From CAVYXK01 sp963708245 (GTDB lineage: Bacteria; Pseudomonadota; Alphaproteobacteria; Acetobacterales; Acetobacteraceae), in assembly GCA_963708245.1 (NCBI GenBank), contig OY970201.1:6262001-6326000 (forward strand): 64,000 nt of DNA. The letters run 5' to 3'. Both the position numbers and the translations under genes were made by a program. Below are positions 50,654 to 60,227 of the stretch, one piece after another; the stretch's first letter is position 1; each line of letters opens with the position of its first letter. The notes under the pieces were generated by a model. That model searched no databases, was not told the DNA's origin, and was given only the letters and a program-made list of their open reading frames with translations.

Positions 50654-52243
50654 ATGCTGAAACGTAGAGACTTTGCCCTCTTGGCGGCGGCCTCGCCGCT
50701 GGCGTTCGCGGGCTCGGCCGCTTACGCCGCGACCCCGAAGAGCACCTTGGTCGTCGCCAAAGATATATCCGACATCCTTACGATGGACCCCCAGGAGTGC
50801 TACGAGATCACCGGCAGCGAGGTCGTCATCGCCGTCTATGACTCGATCCTGCGCTACGAGCCCAAGGACGTCACCAAGATCATCGGCGGCACCGCGCAGA
50901 CATGGAGCGCCAGCGAGGACGGCAAGGAGTACACATTCAAGATCCGGCAGGGGATGAAATTCGAGAGCGGCGCGCCGGTGACCGCCGACGATATCGCTTG
51001 GTCGCTGCAGCGCGGCGTGATCCTGGACAAGACGCCGGCCTTCCTGCTCGAGCAGTTCGGCTGGACCAAGGACAACGTCAAGGATCTGATCACCGCGCCC
51101 GACCCGGGCACTCTGCACTTCAAGATCCTCCACGCTTTCGCACCGTCGCTCGTTTATAACGTGATGACCACGGGCATCACGTCGGCCGTCGAGAAGAAGG
51201 TGGCCATGGCGCACGAGACGAACGGCGACATGGGTAACGCCTGGCTGAAGACGAATTCCGCGGGTTCGGGTGCGTTCCGCCTGATTTCCTGGAAAGCCAA
51301 CGAGTCCGTGACCATGGAGGCCAATCCGCACTTCCACCTCGGCGCGCCGCTGATCAAGCGGGTCGTGCTGCGCCACGTGCCGGAGCCGTCCTCGCAGCGC
51401 CTGCTGCTGGAGAAAGGCGACGCCGATATCGCCATCAATCTGACGGCAGACCAGATCAAGCCACTGCTGTCCAACAAGGCGATCAAGGTCGAGTCGTTCC
51501 CCGGTGCCGAAACCTGGTACATGGCGATGAACGTCTCCGAGGAGCACTTCAAGAACCCGAAGGTTCGCCAAGCGATGAAGATGCTGGTGGACTATGACGG
51601 CATGGTGGACACGTTCCTCAAGGGCCGCTGCACCGTGCAGCAGACCTTCTGGCCGCTCGGCCTGTTCGCTGCCATCACGTACAACCCGTGGAAGCTCGAC
51701 GTCGCCAAGGCCAAGGCGCTGCTGGCCGAGGCCGGCTACCCCAACGGCTTCGAAATCAACCTGAATGTGCCGACGCAGCCCCCGATGCCCGACATCGCCC
51801 AGGCCGTGCAGCAGACCATGGGCGAGGCCGGCGTCAAGCTGAACCTCGTGACCGCCGACCTGAAACAGGTCCTCACCGGCTATCGCGCGCGCAAGCACCA
51901 GATGGTGATCATCAACTGGTCGCCGGATTATTTCGACCCGCACTCCAACGCGGACAGCTTCGCGCACAACGACGACAACAGCGACACCGCCAAGACGCAT
52001 CCGCTGGCGTGGCGCAACGAATGGTACGATCCCGAGGTCAACAAGATGATGGCCGCCGCTGCCCAGGAATTGGACGCCAACAAGCGTAAGGCCGACTATG
52101 CGGCGTTGCTGAAGAAGGTGACCGACGAGGGTCCGTTCATCATCATGTTCCAGAACTCCTTCCAGGAGGCGTTCCGGACCAATCTGAAGGGCTATTACGC
52201 GTCGGTCGACTACGACAACTACCGCACAGCCACCAAGACGTAG
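50654..52243 (+). CDS. ABC transporter substrate-binding protein, family 5 (Tat-type signal)
   Basis: A 529-aa periplasmic binding protein beginning MLKRRDFALLAAASPLAFAG, a twin-arginine signal (Arg4-Arg5). Family-5 lobe pattern: FESGAPVTADDIAWSLQRGV, GSGAFRLISWKANESVTMEA, LKGRCTVQQTFWPLGLFAAI and NWSPDYFDPHSNADSFA. It is a close relative of the orphan binding protein at 61686-63281, with many shared strings (ITWS...DPHSNA type). First gene of a complete transporter operon with two permeases and two ATPases. The ligand is not known, though the amidase remnant before it hints at amides or peptides. Confidence 0.92.
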   Translation: MLKRRDFALLAAASPLAFAGSAAYAATPKSTLVVAKDISDILTMDPQECYEITGSEVVIAVYDSILRYEPKDVTKIIGGTAQTWSASEDGKEYTFKIRQGMKFESGAPVTADDIAWSLQRGVILDKTPAFLLEQFGWTKDNVKDLITAPDPGTLHFKILHAFAPSLVYNVMTTGITSAVEKKVAMAHETNGDMGNAWLKTNSAGSGAFRLISWKANESVTMEANPHFHLGAPLIKRVVLRHVPEPSSQRLLLEKGDADIAINLTADQIKPLLSNKAIKVESFPGAETWYMAMNVSEEHFKNPKVRQAMKMLVDYDGMVDTFLKGRCTVQQTFWPLGLFAAITYNPWKLDVAKAKALLAEAGYPNGFEINLNVPTQPPMPDIAQAVQQTMGEAGVKLNLVTADLKQVLTGYRARKHQMVIINWSPDYFDPHSNADSFAHNDDNSDTAKTHPLAWRNEWYDPEVNKMMAAAAQELDANKRKADYAALLKKVTDEGPFIIMFQNSFQEAFRTNLKGYYASVDYDNYRTATKT

Positions 52244-52256
52244 GGACGAGGGCCTG

Positions 52257-53330
52257 ATGTCAGCCACCACTGTGGCGGCATACGTGCCTGTTGGATGGGT
52301 CCGGCGCATTGCCGGGCCCATCCGCCGCGTTGCCAGCCTGCTGTTTTCCGTGTCGCTCACTTTCCTCGGCCTGACCTGCGTCACCTTCTTCATCGGCCGT
52401 GTCATACCCATCGATCCGGTGCTCGCGATCGTCGGCGACAAGGCGTCGCAATCGACGTACAACCGAGTGCGCGTCGAAATCGGCCTCGACAAGCCGATCT
52501 ACGTGCAATACTGGCGCTATCTCGTGAAGGTGTTGCACGGCGATTTCGGCAACTCCGTGCTCACTTCGCATCCGGTGCTGCAGGACATGCTGCACGTGTT
52601 CCCGGCCACGCTGGAGCTGTCGCTGCTGGCGCTGTTCATCGGCGTGGTGTTCGGCATACCGCTTGGCGTGATCGCCGCCACCCATCGCGGCCGCTGGCAG
52701 GACCAGGTGATCCGGTTCGGCTCACTGCTGGGCTATTCCATGCCGGTCTTCTGGCTCGGGCTGATCGGGCTGCTCGCCTTTTACGCCAAGCTCGGCTGGG
52801 TTGCGGGTCCAGGGCGGGTCGACGTCGCCTACGACGATATCGTGACGCCGATCACCGGCCTGATCACCGTCGACAGCCTGATCGAAGGCGAGTACGACGT
52901 ATTCTGGAATGCGGTCAGCCATCTCGTGTTGCCCGCTTCGATCCTCGGCTACCTCTCGCTTGCCTATGTAGCGCGCATGACCCGCAGCTTCATGCTCGGC
53001 CAACTCAAACAGGAATATGTGCTGGCGACGCTGGCCAAGGGCCTGTCGCCGTTCCGCGTGGTCTGGGTGCACGCGCTCGGCAATGTCTGGGTGCAACTGG
53101 TAACCGTCATCGCTCTCACCTTCGGCAGCCTCCTCGAGGGCGCGGTGTTGACGGAAACCGTGTTCGCCTGGCCGGGACTGGGGCTCTACATGAAGAATTC
53201 GTTGTTCAACGCCGATCTCAACGCGGTGCTCGGCGGTACCATGCTGGTGGGCGTGGTGTATATCGGCCTCAATCTGCTGTCCGACGTGATCTACCCACTG
53301 GTCGATCCGCGCGCGAGGTCGTCGTCGTGA
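52257..53330 (+). CDS. Peptide-type ABC transporter permease (DppB-like)
   Basis: A 357-aa inner-membrane permease; ATG 52257 is 13 bases past the binding-protein stop behind GAGGG. Somewhat longer than average because of an N-terminal extension (MSATTVAAYVPVGWVRRIAG) before the first helix (LLFSVSLTFLGLTCVTFFIG). The cytoplasmic coupling loop reads EYVLATLAKGLSPFRVVWVH, and the family end is YPLVDPRARSSS. The stop overlaps the next start (GTGA). Confidence 0.93.
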   Translation: MSATTVAAYVPVGWVRRIAGPIRRVASLLFSVSLTFLGLTCVTFFIGRVIPIDPVLAIVGDKASQSTYNRVRVEIGLDKPIYVQYWRYLVKVLHGDFGNSVLTSHPVLQDMLHVFPATLELSLLALFIGVVFGIPLGVIAATHRGRWQDQVIRFGSLLGYSMPVFWLGLIGLLAFYAKLGWVAGPGRVDVAYDDIVTPITGLITVDSLIEGEYDVFWNAVSHLVLPASILGYLSLAYVARMTRSFMLGQLKQEYVLATLAKGLSPFRVVWVHALGNVWVQLVTVIALTFGSLLEGAVLTETVFAWPGLGLYMKNSLFNADLNAVLGGTMLVGVVYIGLNLLSDVIYPLVDPRARSSS

Positions 53331-54235
53331 GCGACGCCGTCGCCTGGCGCGGCTGGCTCCTGGACCCCGCGCCGGCGTCGCGCGGGCAGGCGCGGCTGGG
53401 CCGCTGGTTCCGGGCCTGGCTCGCATTCCGTCGCAATGGCCTGGCGATGAGTGGGCTGGCGATCGTGCTGGCGCTGATTGTCATGGCGATCCTCGCCCCT
53501 GTCATCTTCGATCCCAGTGCGGCGACGATGCAAGTGCTCGAGAACCGGTTGCAGCCGGCATCCTGGGCGCACCCGTTCGGCACCGACGAGCTCGGCCGCG
53601 ATATCATGGTGCGCATCCTTTTCGGCGCGCGCGTCACGCTCACCATCGTCGCGCTGGTTTCCGCCATCGTGGTCCCCGTCGGCCTCGGCCTCGGCCTGCC
53701 GGCCGGCTATTTCGGTGGCGTCATTGATGCCGTGCTGATGCGCATCACCGACATCTTCCTCGCCTTCCCGCGGCTGGTCCTCGCGCTGGCCTTCGCGGCC
53801 GCCCTGGGGCCGGGCATCGAGAACGCGGTGATCGCCATCGCGCTCACCACTTGGCCGCCCTATGCGCGGCTCGCGCGCGCGGAGACGCTCACACGCCGAC
53901 GCGCCGAGTTCATCGAGGCTGCCGAACTGCAGGGCGCCTCGCATCTTCGCATTCTGCTCACACAAATCTTGCCACTGTGCTTGTCCTCGGTGATCGTCCG
54001 CCTGACGCTCGACATGGCCGGCATCATCCTTACCGCGGCGGGACTGGGCTTCCTCGGCCTGGGCGCGCAGCCGCCGGCGGCGGAGTGGGGCTCGATGGTC
54101 TCCACCGGCCGGCAGGTGCTCCTCGACCAGTGGTGGGTCGCGACCGTGCCCGGCCTCGCCATCTTCGTCACCAGTCTCGGCTTCAACCTGCTTGGGGATG
54201 GCCTGCGCGACGTGGCGGACGCCCGCTCGGCATGA
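53327..54235 (+). CDS. Peptide-type ABC transporter permease (DppC-like)
   Basis: A 302-aa permease starting at GTG 53327, which overlaps the upstream stop. DppC landmarks: RRNGLAMSGLAIVLALIVMA as first helix, PFGTDELGRDIMVRILFGAR, coupling loop AAELQGASHLRILLTQI, and the terminal GFNLLGDGLRDVADARS. The next ATPase starts within its stop codon. It forms the channel with the preceding permease. Confidence 0.93.
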   Translation: MSDAVAWRGWLLDPAPASRGQARLGRWFRAWLAFRRNGLAMSGLAIVLALIVMAILAPVIFDPSAATMQVLENRLQPASWAHPFGTDELGRDIMVRILFGARVTLTIVALVSAIVVPVGLGLGLPAGYFGGVIDAVLMRITDIFLAFPRLVLALAFAAALGPGIENAVIAIALTTWPPYARLARAETLTRRRAEFIEAAELQGASHLRILLTQILPLCLSSVIVRLTLDMAGIILTAAGLGFLGLGAQPPAAEWGSMVSTGRQVLLDQWWVATVPGLAIFVTSLGFNLLGDGLRDVADARSA

Positions 54236-55080
54236 GCGACGCGCCGCTGCTGACGGTGCGTAACCTGCGCGTGGTCTATCCCGGCGATGAAGGCGACTTC
54301 GCCGCCGTGCGCAACGTGTCGTTCACTCTGGGGCGCGAGCGGCTGGGCATCGTCGGCGAATCCGGATCCGGCAAGTCCACCACGGGACGGGCGATCATGG
54401 GCCTGGTGCCCGAACCGGGGCGCGTCACCGCCGACGAGATGCGGCTTGGCGACACCGACCTCTTGCGGCTGAACGAACGCGGCTTCCGCAAGCTGCGCGG
54501 CAAGCGCATCGCCATGGTGCTGCAGGATCCGAAATACTCGCTCGATCCGGTGATGAGCGTCGGCCACCAGATCGCCGAGACGCATCGCTACCATTTCCGC
54601 AGCAGCGCCAAGGCGGCGCGCGCGGCCGCGCTGGAAATGCTGGCTGCCGTGCACATCCACGACCCCGAGCGTGTCTATGCCCTCTATCCCCACCAGGTCT
54701 CAGGCGGCATGGGCCAGCGCGCGATGATCGCGATGATGCTGATCGCCGGCCCGGACCTGCTGATCGCCGACGAGCCGACCTCGGCGTTGGACGTGGGCGT
54801 GCAGCAGCAGGTGCTGGCGATCATGGACGATCTGGTGCGCCGCCGCGGCATGGGGCTTATTCTGATCAGCCACAACCTGCACCTGGTCTCCTCGTTCTGC
54901 GACCGCGTGCTGGTGATGTATGCCGGGCGCGTGGTGGAGACCTGCGTCGCCTCGGAGCTGGGCGAGGCGCGCCACCCCTACACGCGCGGCCTGCTGGCCT
55001 CGCTGCCGGAACTGGGCCGGCGGCGGGCGGAACTGCCGCAACTGCAGCGTGATCCCGCCTGGGCGGAGGAAGACGCGTGA
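54232..55080 (+). CDS. Peptide-type ABC transporter ATP-binding protein (DppD-like)
   Basis: A 282-aa ATPase, shorter than the usual ~330 because the C-terminal Cys-rich extension is missing. Motifs: Walker A GESGSGKST, Q-loop LQDPKYSLDP, signature VSGGMGQRAMIAM (Gly instead of the usual Arg/Gln at one position), Walker B DLLIADEPTSALD and H-loop ISHN. Its last codons (PELGRRRAELPQLQR) are duplicated as a 46-bp copy at 63383-63428. The stop overlaps the next gene's GTG. Confidence 0.92.
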   Translation: MSDAPLLTVRNLRVVYPGDEGDFAAVRNVSFTLGRERLGIVGESGSGKSTTGRAIMGLVPEPGRVTADEMRLGDTDLLRLNERGFRKLRGKRIAMVLQDPKYSLDPVMSVGHQIAETHRYHFRSSAKAARAAALEMLAAVHIHDPERVYALYPHQVSGGMGQRAMIAMMLIAGPDLLIADEPTSALDVGVQQQVLAIMDDLVRRRGMGLILISHNLHLVSSFCDRVLVMYAGRVVETCVASELGEARHPYTRGLLASLPELGRRRAELPQLQRDPAWAEEDA

Positions 55081-55853
55081 TCGTGCTGGACCACGTCACG
55101 GTCAGCTACGGCATGGGCAGACAGCGGATCATGGCGGTCAACGACGTGTCCTTCGGCGTCGGCGAGGGCGAATCATTCGGGCTTGTCGGCGAGTCCGGCT
55201 CGGGGAAGTCGACGGTCTTGCGCGCGATCGCCGGTCTTATTCGGAATTCGCAAGGAAACGTCTCGCTGGACGGGCAGGTGATGCCGCGCGCGCGCAGCAA
55301 GGCCGCGCGCAAGATGGTCCAGATGGTGTTCCAAGACCCCTATGGCTCGCTGCACCCGAACCAGACGGTGGACCAGACGCTGAACATGCCCGTGACCATC
55401 CACAAGCTCGGCGACGTCGATCGGCGCGTGGCGTCAGCGCTGACCGAGGTGGGGTTGGGGCGCGAGCACCGCTTCCGCTATCCGCACCAGCTTTCCGGCG
55501 GCCAACGCCAACGCGTGGCGATCGCGCGGGCGCTGATCCTGGAGCCGCGCATCTTGCTGCTGGACGAGCCGACCTCGGCGCTGGACGTGTCGGTGCAGGC
55601 TGAGGTCTTAAACCTGCTCGCGCGGCTGAGGCGCGACCACGGCCTGACAACGGTGATGGTGAGCCACGACCTTGCGGTGATCGCGCATCTTTGCGAGCGC
55701 ATCGGCGTGATGAGCCACGGCGCGCTGATCGAGATCACCACGGCGGACGCGCTGGGGTCGGGGAGCGTGACGCACCGCTATACGCAGCAGTTGCTGCGCG
55801 CCAACCGCGGCTTCGACCGCAGCGGGGCGGAGATCGTCGAAGCGGCGTCGTGA
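55077..55853 (+). CDS. Peptide-type ABC transporter ATP-binding protein (DppF-like)
   Basis: A 258-aa ATPase beginning at GTG 55077, inside the previous stop. Motifs: Walker A GESGSGKST, Q-loop FQDPYGSLHP, signature LSGGQRQR, Walker B ILLLDEPTSALD and H-loop VSHD. It too lacks the Cys-rich oligopeptide extension. Last gene of the operon. The 265 bases that follow, up to the convergent binding-protein gene, contain no recognisable gene. Confidence 0.92.
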   Translation: MIVLDHVTVSYGMGRQRIMAVNDVSFGVGEGESFGLVGESGSGKSTVLRAIAGLIRNSQGNVSLDGQVMPRARSKAARKMVQMVFQDPYGSLHPNQTVDQTLNMPVTIHKLGDVDRRVASALTEVGLGREHRFRYPHQLSGGQRQRVAIARALILEPRILLLDEPTSALDVSVQAEVLNLLARLRRDHGLTTVMVSHDLAVIAHLCERIGVMSHGALIEITTADALGSGSVTHRYTQQLLRANRGFDRSGAEIVEAAS

Positions 55854-56118
55854 CCGGTCAGGCCGACGGGGTGCCCGCTTTGGGTGGATTTCGGTCCGTC
55901 CGCTTCCGGTCGGCATGCTGCAACGCGACGGCCATTCGACATACGGCGCGATCTGGCCGGAAGCTGCCTGTCTGCTTCTAACCTTTGGGACGCCCGAGCC
56001 GACATTCGCGTCCGCTCCAAGTGATGCTGCTACAAATCGACCGCAGACATCTCGTTGGAAAATCAGACGCTGCTCGTGCAGGCATATGTCTTTGATGAGG
56101 GCGCGATTTTCCGCCTGC

Positions 56119-57702
56119 TTACACGCGCCGTACGCTCCAGAAGAACGGTGCCTGACCCTCTACCATGTTTTTCAGATCCGAGCTGTAGGCCGAGCGAATA
56201 TAGAACTGACCTAGCGGTATCGTCGGCACCTGCGCGAACGCCTCCTGCTGAATAGCATCGGTAATTTTCAGCCGCGCAGCCTGATCCGTAGCCGTGACGA
56301 AATCGGCGTTGAGCTGCTCGATCTTCTCGTCGGCGAACCAACCGGGCCAGCCCTTGGCGCCCTGGCCGCGCAGGATCGCAGACGTAACCGGTGTGTAGAT
56401 GGCATCGCTCGGCCAAACGGTATGGAAGATCGACCATCCGCCGACGTCCACCGGCTTTCGATTGTTCCGGCGCTGCAGCACCGTGCCCCAGTCGGTTTCC
56501 TGCAAGTCGACGTTCATGCCGAGCTTCTTCAGAACGTCATAGGTCACCTCGCCGCACGGGCCGATGACGTTGTCGGTCGGGTTGACGATCACCACCTTCT
56601 GGCCGGCATAGCCGGTTTCCTTAAGCAGCCTCCTGCCCGCGTTCAGGTCGCCCTGCATCGCTGAGGCACCGATCTGGGTGCCGAACGGCGTGCCGCAGGG
56701 GAATAGCGCCTTGCATTCCTGGTAGGCGGTGGTGTCGCCGCCGGTCACGGCGCGCATGTAGTCGTCCTGATTAACCGCGACCAGGACCGCACGGCGAATT
56801 CGTACGTCGTTGAATGGCGGGTTCAGGTGATTGAACCGCATGACCCCAAGATAACCAGTGGGATTGGCCAGTCCCAGCGCCAGCTTCTTATCGCGCTTCA
56901 GCAGCGGCACCAGATCGGGTTCCACCCGCTCCCACCAGTCGACCTCATTTGCTTGCAGCGCTGCCGACGCAGTGGCGGCGTCCGGAATGATGTGCCATTC
57001 GATGCGTCTGAAGATGGCGACCTTGCCACCGGAGGCCCGATCCGGCGGCTCCTGCCGTGGCACATAGCCGTCGAACTTCGCGTAAGCGGCGGCGCTGCCG
57101 GAAACAAATTCGTTCGACAGGAACCGGAACGGGCCAGAGCCGACAGTCTCCTTGATTTGCTGCATCGGACTGGTCCTGGCAACCCGCTCCGGCATTATGA
57201 AGGGTTCGTTTTCCTCTGGCTTGGCCAGGGCGTCGATCAGCAAGGGGAACGGTGATTTCAGCGTTATCTTGATGGTACGATCGTCCCGCACGCCCCAACT
57301 ATCGACAAACGTCGCGAGTGTCTGGCCCATTGTGTCCCGCGCCGCCCACCGTGCCAGGCTCGGCGCGCAGTCCTGCGCGCGCACTGGCTCGCCGTCGTGG
57401 AACTTCAGCCCCTCGCGTAGCGTGATCGAGTAGACGCGGCCGTCGTCGGACACGGTATAGCCTTCGGCCATCTGCGGCTTCGGCTCCAGCTTCGCGTTCA
57501 CCGCGAACAGCGTGTCGTAGACCGCGTAGCCGTGGTTCGCCGTCACCGAGGCGGTCGTCCAGATCGGGTCGAGCGACGTCAGATTTTCCTGCGGTACGAA
57601 TTTCAATGTGGTTGCCGCGGTCGATTGACCGATGGCAACTCGTGGCGATGCCGCCGCAATCGCGGCGGCACCACCCAGGCGAAAAATTGTCCGCCGCTTC
57701 AT
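56119..57702 (-). CDS. ABC transporter substrate-binding protein, family 5 (Tat-type signal), orphan
   Basis: A 527-aa periplasmic binding protein that starts MKRRTIFRLGGAAAIAAASP, with a twin-arginine motif at residues 3-4. Family pattern: LREGLKFHDGEPVRAQDCAP, GSGPFRFLSNEFVSGSAAAY, RFNHLNPPFNDVRIRRAVLV and VGGWSIFHTVWPSDAIYTPV. It is only distantly related to the other binding proteins here. No permease or ATPase gene is adjacent on its strand, so it may feed the neighbouring operon or a distant transporter. Confidence 0.9.
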   Translation of the reverse strand: MKRRTIFRLGGAAAIAAASPRVAIGQSTAATTLKFVPQENLTSLDPIWTTASVTANHGYAVYDTLFAVNAKLEPKPQMAEGYTVSDDGRVYSITLREGLKFHDGEPVRAQDCAPSLARWAARDTMGQTLATFVDSWGVRDDRTIKITLKSPFPLLIDALAKPEENEPFIMPERVARTSPMQQIKETVGSGPFRFLSNEFVSGSAAAYAKFDGYVPRQEPPDRASGGKVAIFRRIEWHIIPDAATASAALQANEVDWWERVEPDLVPLLKRDKKLALGLANPTGYLGVMRFNHLNPPFNDVRIRRAVLVAVNQDDYMRAVTGGDTTAYQECKALFPCGTPFGTQIGASAMQGDLNAGRRLLKETGYAGQKVVIVNPTDNVIGPCGEVTYDVLKKLGMNVDLQETDWGTVLQRRNNRKPVDVGGWSIFHTVWPSDAIYTPVTSAILRGQGAKGWPGWFADEKIEQLNADFVTATDQAARLKITDAIQQEAFAQVPTIPLGQFYIRSAYSSDLKNMVEGQAPFFWSVRRV

Positions 57703-58268
57703 GGCAGCCTTCTTCCCTTTTTGTGGGCAGCATCCTATCCCACCGACCGAGATAATGCATTCAGATTGCTATCCCAGTCATACCGCCCAATCGGAGGCAA
57801 AGTGCAGCAGTGCACGCGCGGAGGCCCGGTCTCCTCACCGGCAGTCCGGCTTAGTATGCTCGCATTATGATTTTTCCACCTTGCGCTCGACCACCTCTAA
57901 GGCCAAAAGCCGTACGCAGCGCCAAGGGTCTATGGCCGCTCTCGAGAAGCGAACCGTACCGGCTGAACGACCGGGTTGGGCGCGAAGCGGCTGGCGCCCA
58001 GCTATGCTGAATTTCTGGTTCCGGGATCGCCTTGCAGGCAGTCCATTGGCTGACATGGGTCGAATCCGGCCGATCGGCTGGACCCCAGCTCGAACAGTCG
58101 GACCGGGTGGACCGCGGCCCCTTTACCCTTTGCAACTATGGGGAAATCAAGCAGACCGTGTGAAGAAACGGGCGCGAGCCAGGAACCCAAGGCCCTTGCG
58201 AAGCGCCACGCGAAGCACCGAAGAACGAGCAAACCCGCAAGCACTTCCAGCCTGCGTCATTGACGGTG
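57703..58268. other. 566-base stretch without recognisable gene
   Basis: Between the orphan binding protein start and the SDR stop. The promoter of the binding-protein gene should lie at its left end. Several short open frames exist on both strands, but their residue composition and codon use look random and no family was recognised. Confidence 0.5.
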
Positions 58269-59045
58269 TCAGCCGGCGAAGACGGGGCTTTCTGGAAGGC
58301 GGGCACCGCCGTCGACGACGATGGTTTCGCCGGTGATATAGCTCGCTTCGTCGCTTGCGAGGAACACCATCGGGCCGGCAATCTCCTCCGGGCGACCGAG
58401 ACGTTTGGCCGGAATGAAGTGGGAAATCCGTTCGGCCCCGAAGCGGGCTTTCAGCCCTGACAGGCCCGGCGTATCGATGTAGCCGGGTTCGATGGCGTTC
58501 ACGGTGATGTTGTCTGCCGCCAGTTCGATGGCCGCAGTATGGATGAAACCGGTGACCGCGGCTTTGGACACGGCATAGGCGCCAGAACCCGGCATCGAGA
58601 CCTTAGGACCAGTGACCGACGAGGTGACGATGATGCGTCCCGCGCCTTGCTTGCGCATATGCGACAGCGACGCCTGAGTTAGTGTGAAGCAGGCTTTCAC
58701 GTTGACATTGAAAAGCCGATCGAGGATTAGGTGGTCCATCTCCTCTATGGTGCAGCGGCCGAAGGCGGCGGCATTGTGGACCATAATGTCGAGCTGGCCG
58801 AGCACGGCGGCAGCCTCGTCGACCATGGCGCGGGTGGCTTCATGGTCGGCAATATCGACCTGCCGGAAGATGGCCTTGCCGCCTTCAGCCTCGATCAGGC
58901 GGAGGGTTTCCTCGCCATGTGCGGCGGTACGAGTGGCAATGACGACGGCGGCGCCTTCGCGCGCGAAGGCGATCGCGATGGCACGGCCGATACCCTGGCC
59001 AGAGCCGGTTACAATAGCAACTTTGTCAGCGAGACGGGTGCCCAT
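58269..59045 (-). CDS. SDR-family oxidoreductase
   Basis: A 258-aa classical short-chain dehydrogenase. The NAD(P)-binding motif is TGSGQGIG at 14-21, the structural NAA is in VHNAAAFG, and the catalytic set is Ser in VTSSVTGPK and Tyr-x3-Lys in YAVSKAAV. The C-terminal YITGETIVVDGGARLPES is standard. The basic residue after the second strand (ATRTAA) suggests NADP preference, but this is weak. It lies upstream of an orphan binding-protein gene and downstream of a kinase/aminotransferase pair, so it could belong to the same catabolic set. Confidence 0.92.
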   Translation of the reverse strand: MGTRLADKVAIVTGSGQGIGRAIAIAFAREGAAVVIATRTAAHGEETLRLIEAEGGKAIFRQVDIADHEATRAMVDEAAAVLGQLDIMVHNAAAFGRCTIEEMDHLILDRLFNVNVKACFTLTQASLSHMRKQGAGRIIVTSSVTGPKVSMPGSGAYAVSKAAVTGFIHTAAIELAADNITVNAIEPGYIDTPGLSGLKARFGAERISHFIPAKRLGRPEEIAGPMVFLASDEASYITGETIVVDGGARLPESPVFAG

Positions 59046-59174
59046 GGGGATGCCCTCGGTGGTTAGGCGGCGGTGCCGACGCCATTAAAGCCCCGTCTCT
59101 TCACCATGTCGCATCCTCCCTGTTTCTTGGTATTTATCCGAAAACAAACCGAACCGACATTCCCCTAATGGCTG

Positions 59175-60227
59175 TCACCACACCGGCACGAACCGCGCCG
59201 CCGTGCCGCACACACGATCCTTCAGCCGGAGCAGATTAGGCGAGCGTGGCAGTTCCGGTCGCTGATGGAACCAGCCGATCTGCACCATGTCGCGGATCAG
59301 CAGGAACATCGGCAGCAATGCGAGGTCCTGCTCCGCGATCGCGCGCACAGACCGGTATCCCGCAATGCAGGAGTCGCGGAAGGCTGGGAATTCGCGATGG
59401 TCCTGATACGAGACAAGCGCGACAGCCAGGTCGTACTGGTGCCAGCCAAATCCTGTGTCATCGAAGTCGATCACCGCCGCATGCGTGCCGTCGATCACCA
59501 CGTTGCGCGGATGCAGGTCGGCATGGATCAGGCTGAAGGTCCGCGCCGGCCTGCCGTAGCGCATCAACGCGCCATGCAGCGTGTCGCGCGTACTCAGTAG
59601 CAGACTGCGTTCGGCGGGCGAGAGAATCGCGTGGTCCCAGAACGGCCCCCAGAACGGCGCCGGTCCCATCAAGCCATCCGCGTCCAGCGCATGGCGTTTG
59701 AATCCCGCAGGCGGCATCCAGCCAGTCGCCTGCTCGTGCAGCGTGGCGATGATCGTCCCCAGTCGGGCAAAATGGCGTGCGTTTTCGGCCACGTCGGTTT
59801 CCCGCGCCACGACATCGGCCAGCAGTTCGCCCTCCACCCAACGGGCGAGGCCGGCCCAGCGTCGCTCTCCGGTCGCCGGTACCTCGATTTGCACGAAGTC
59901 CGCGCCGTCCGGTGTCAGCAATGGTTCGGGCACCGCCACGCCCGCCTGAACCAGGGCGCGGGTCCAGAGATGTTCGGATCTGAGAGCCACGATGTCGTGG
60001 TACCAGGGGCGATGCAGCCGCAACACCAGCAGGGACCCATCCCGCGCATCGGTCACCTTGAAGGTGACGTTCTCGCTCAGATGCACGAAACATAGATCCG
60101 CCGGCGCAACGCCGAACGACGCCAGCGCCTGCTGCGCAGCCGGTGCGTACGCCTGCTCCGCCGCTAGCGCGTGATGACTGGAGGCGGTACCGCCGGAAGT
60201 CTGAATCGCGCGCTCAAACAAGTTCAT
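59175..60227 (-). CDS. APH-fold phosphotransferase (hydroxylysine-kinase-like)
   Basis: A 350-aa aminoglycoside-phosphotransferase-fold kinase. The catalytic loop is LIHADLHPRNVVIDG (His-x-Asp with Asn), and the metal-binding DFD is in AVIDFDDTGFGWHQYDLAVA. The N-lobe has LVLRLHRPWYH. Such proteins include homoserine kinase II and hydroxylysine kinase (AGPHD1). Its ATG overlaps the stop of a class-III aminotransferase, a pairing known from hydroxylysine/phosphoethanolamine catabolism, in which the aminotransferase-fold partner is a phospholyase. It is thus more likely a catabolic kinase than an antibiotic resistance gene. Confidence 0.82.
   Translation of the reverse strand: MNLFERAIQTSGGTASSHHALAAEQAYAPAAQQALASFGVAPADLCFVHLSENVTFKVTDARDGSLLVLRLHRPWYHDIVALRSEHLWTRALVQAGVAVPEPLLTPDGADFVQIEVPATGERRWAGLARWVEGELLADVVARETDVAENARHFARLGTIIATLHEQATGWMPPAGFKRHALDADGLMGPAPFWGPFWDHAILSPAERSLLLSTRDTLHGALMRYGRPARTFSLIHADLHPRNVVIDGTHAAVIDFDDTGFGWHQYDLAVALVSYQDHREFPAFRDSCIAGYRSVRAIAEQDLALLPMFLLIRDMVQIGWFHQRPELPRSPNLLRLKDRVCGTAARFVPVW

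Noticed and set aside
50015..52492. 825-codon open frame on the minus strand
   Set aside because: It covers the binding-protein gene and both flanks; composition is Arg/Gly/Val-rich without domains, so it is an antisense shadow.
57632..58336. 234-codon plus-strand open frame between the binding protein and SDR genes
   Set aside because: It starts antisense to a signal peptide and ends antisense to the SDR gene, with no domain or ribosome site.
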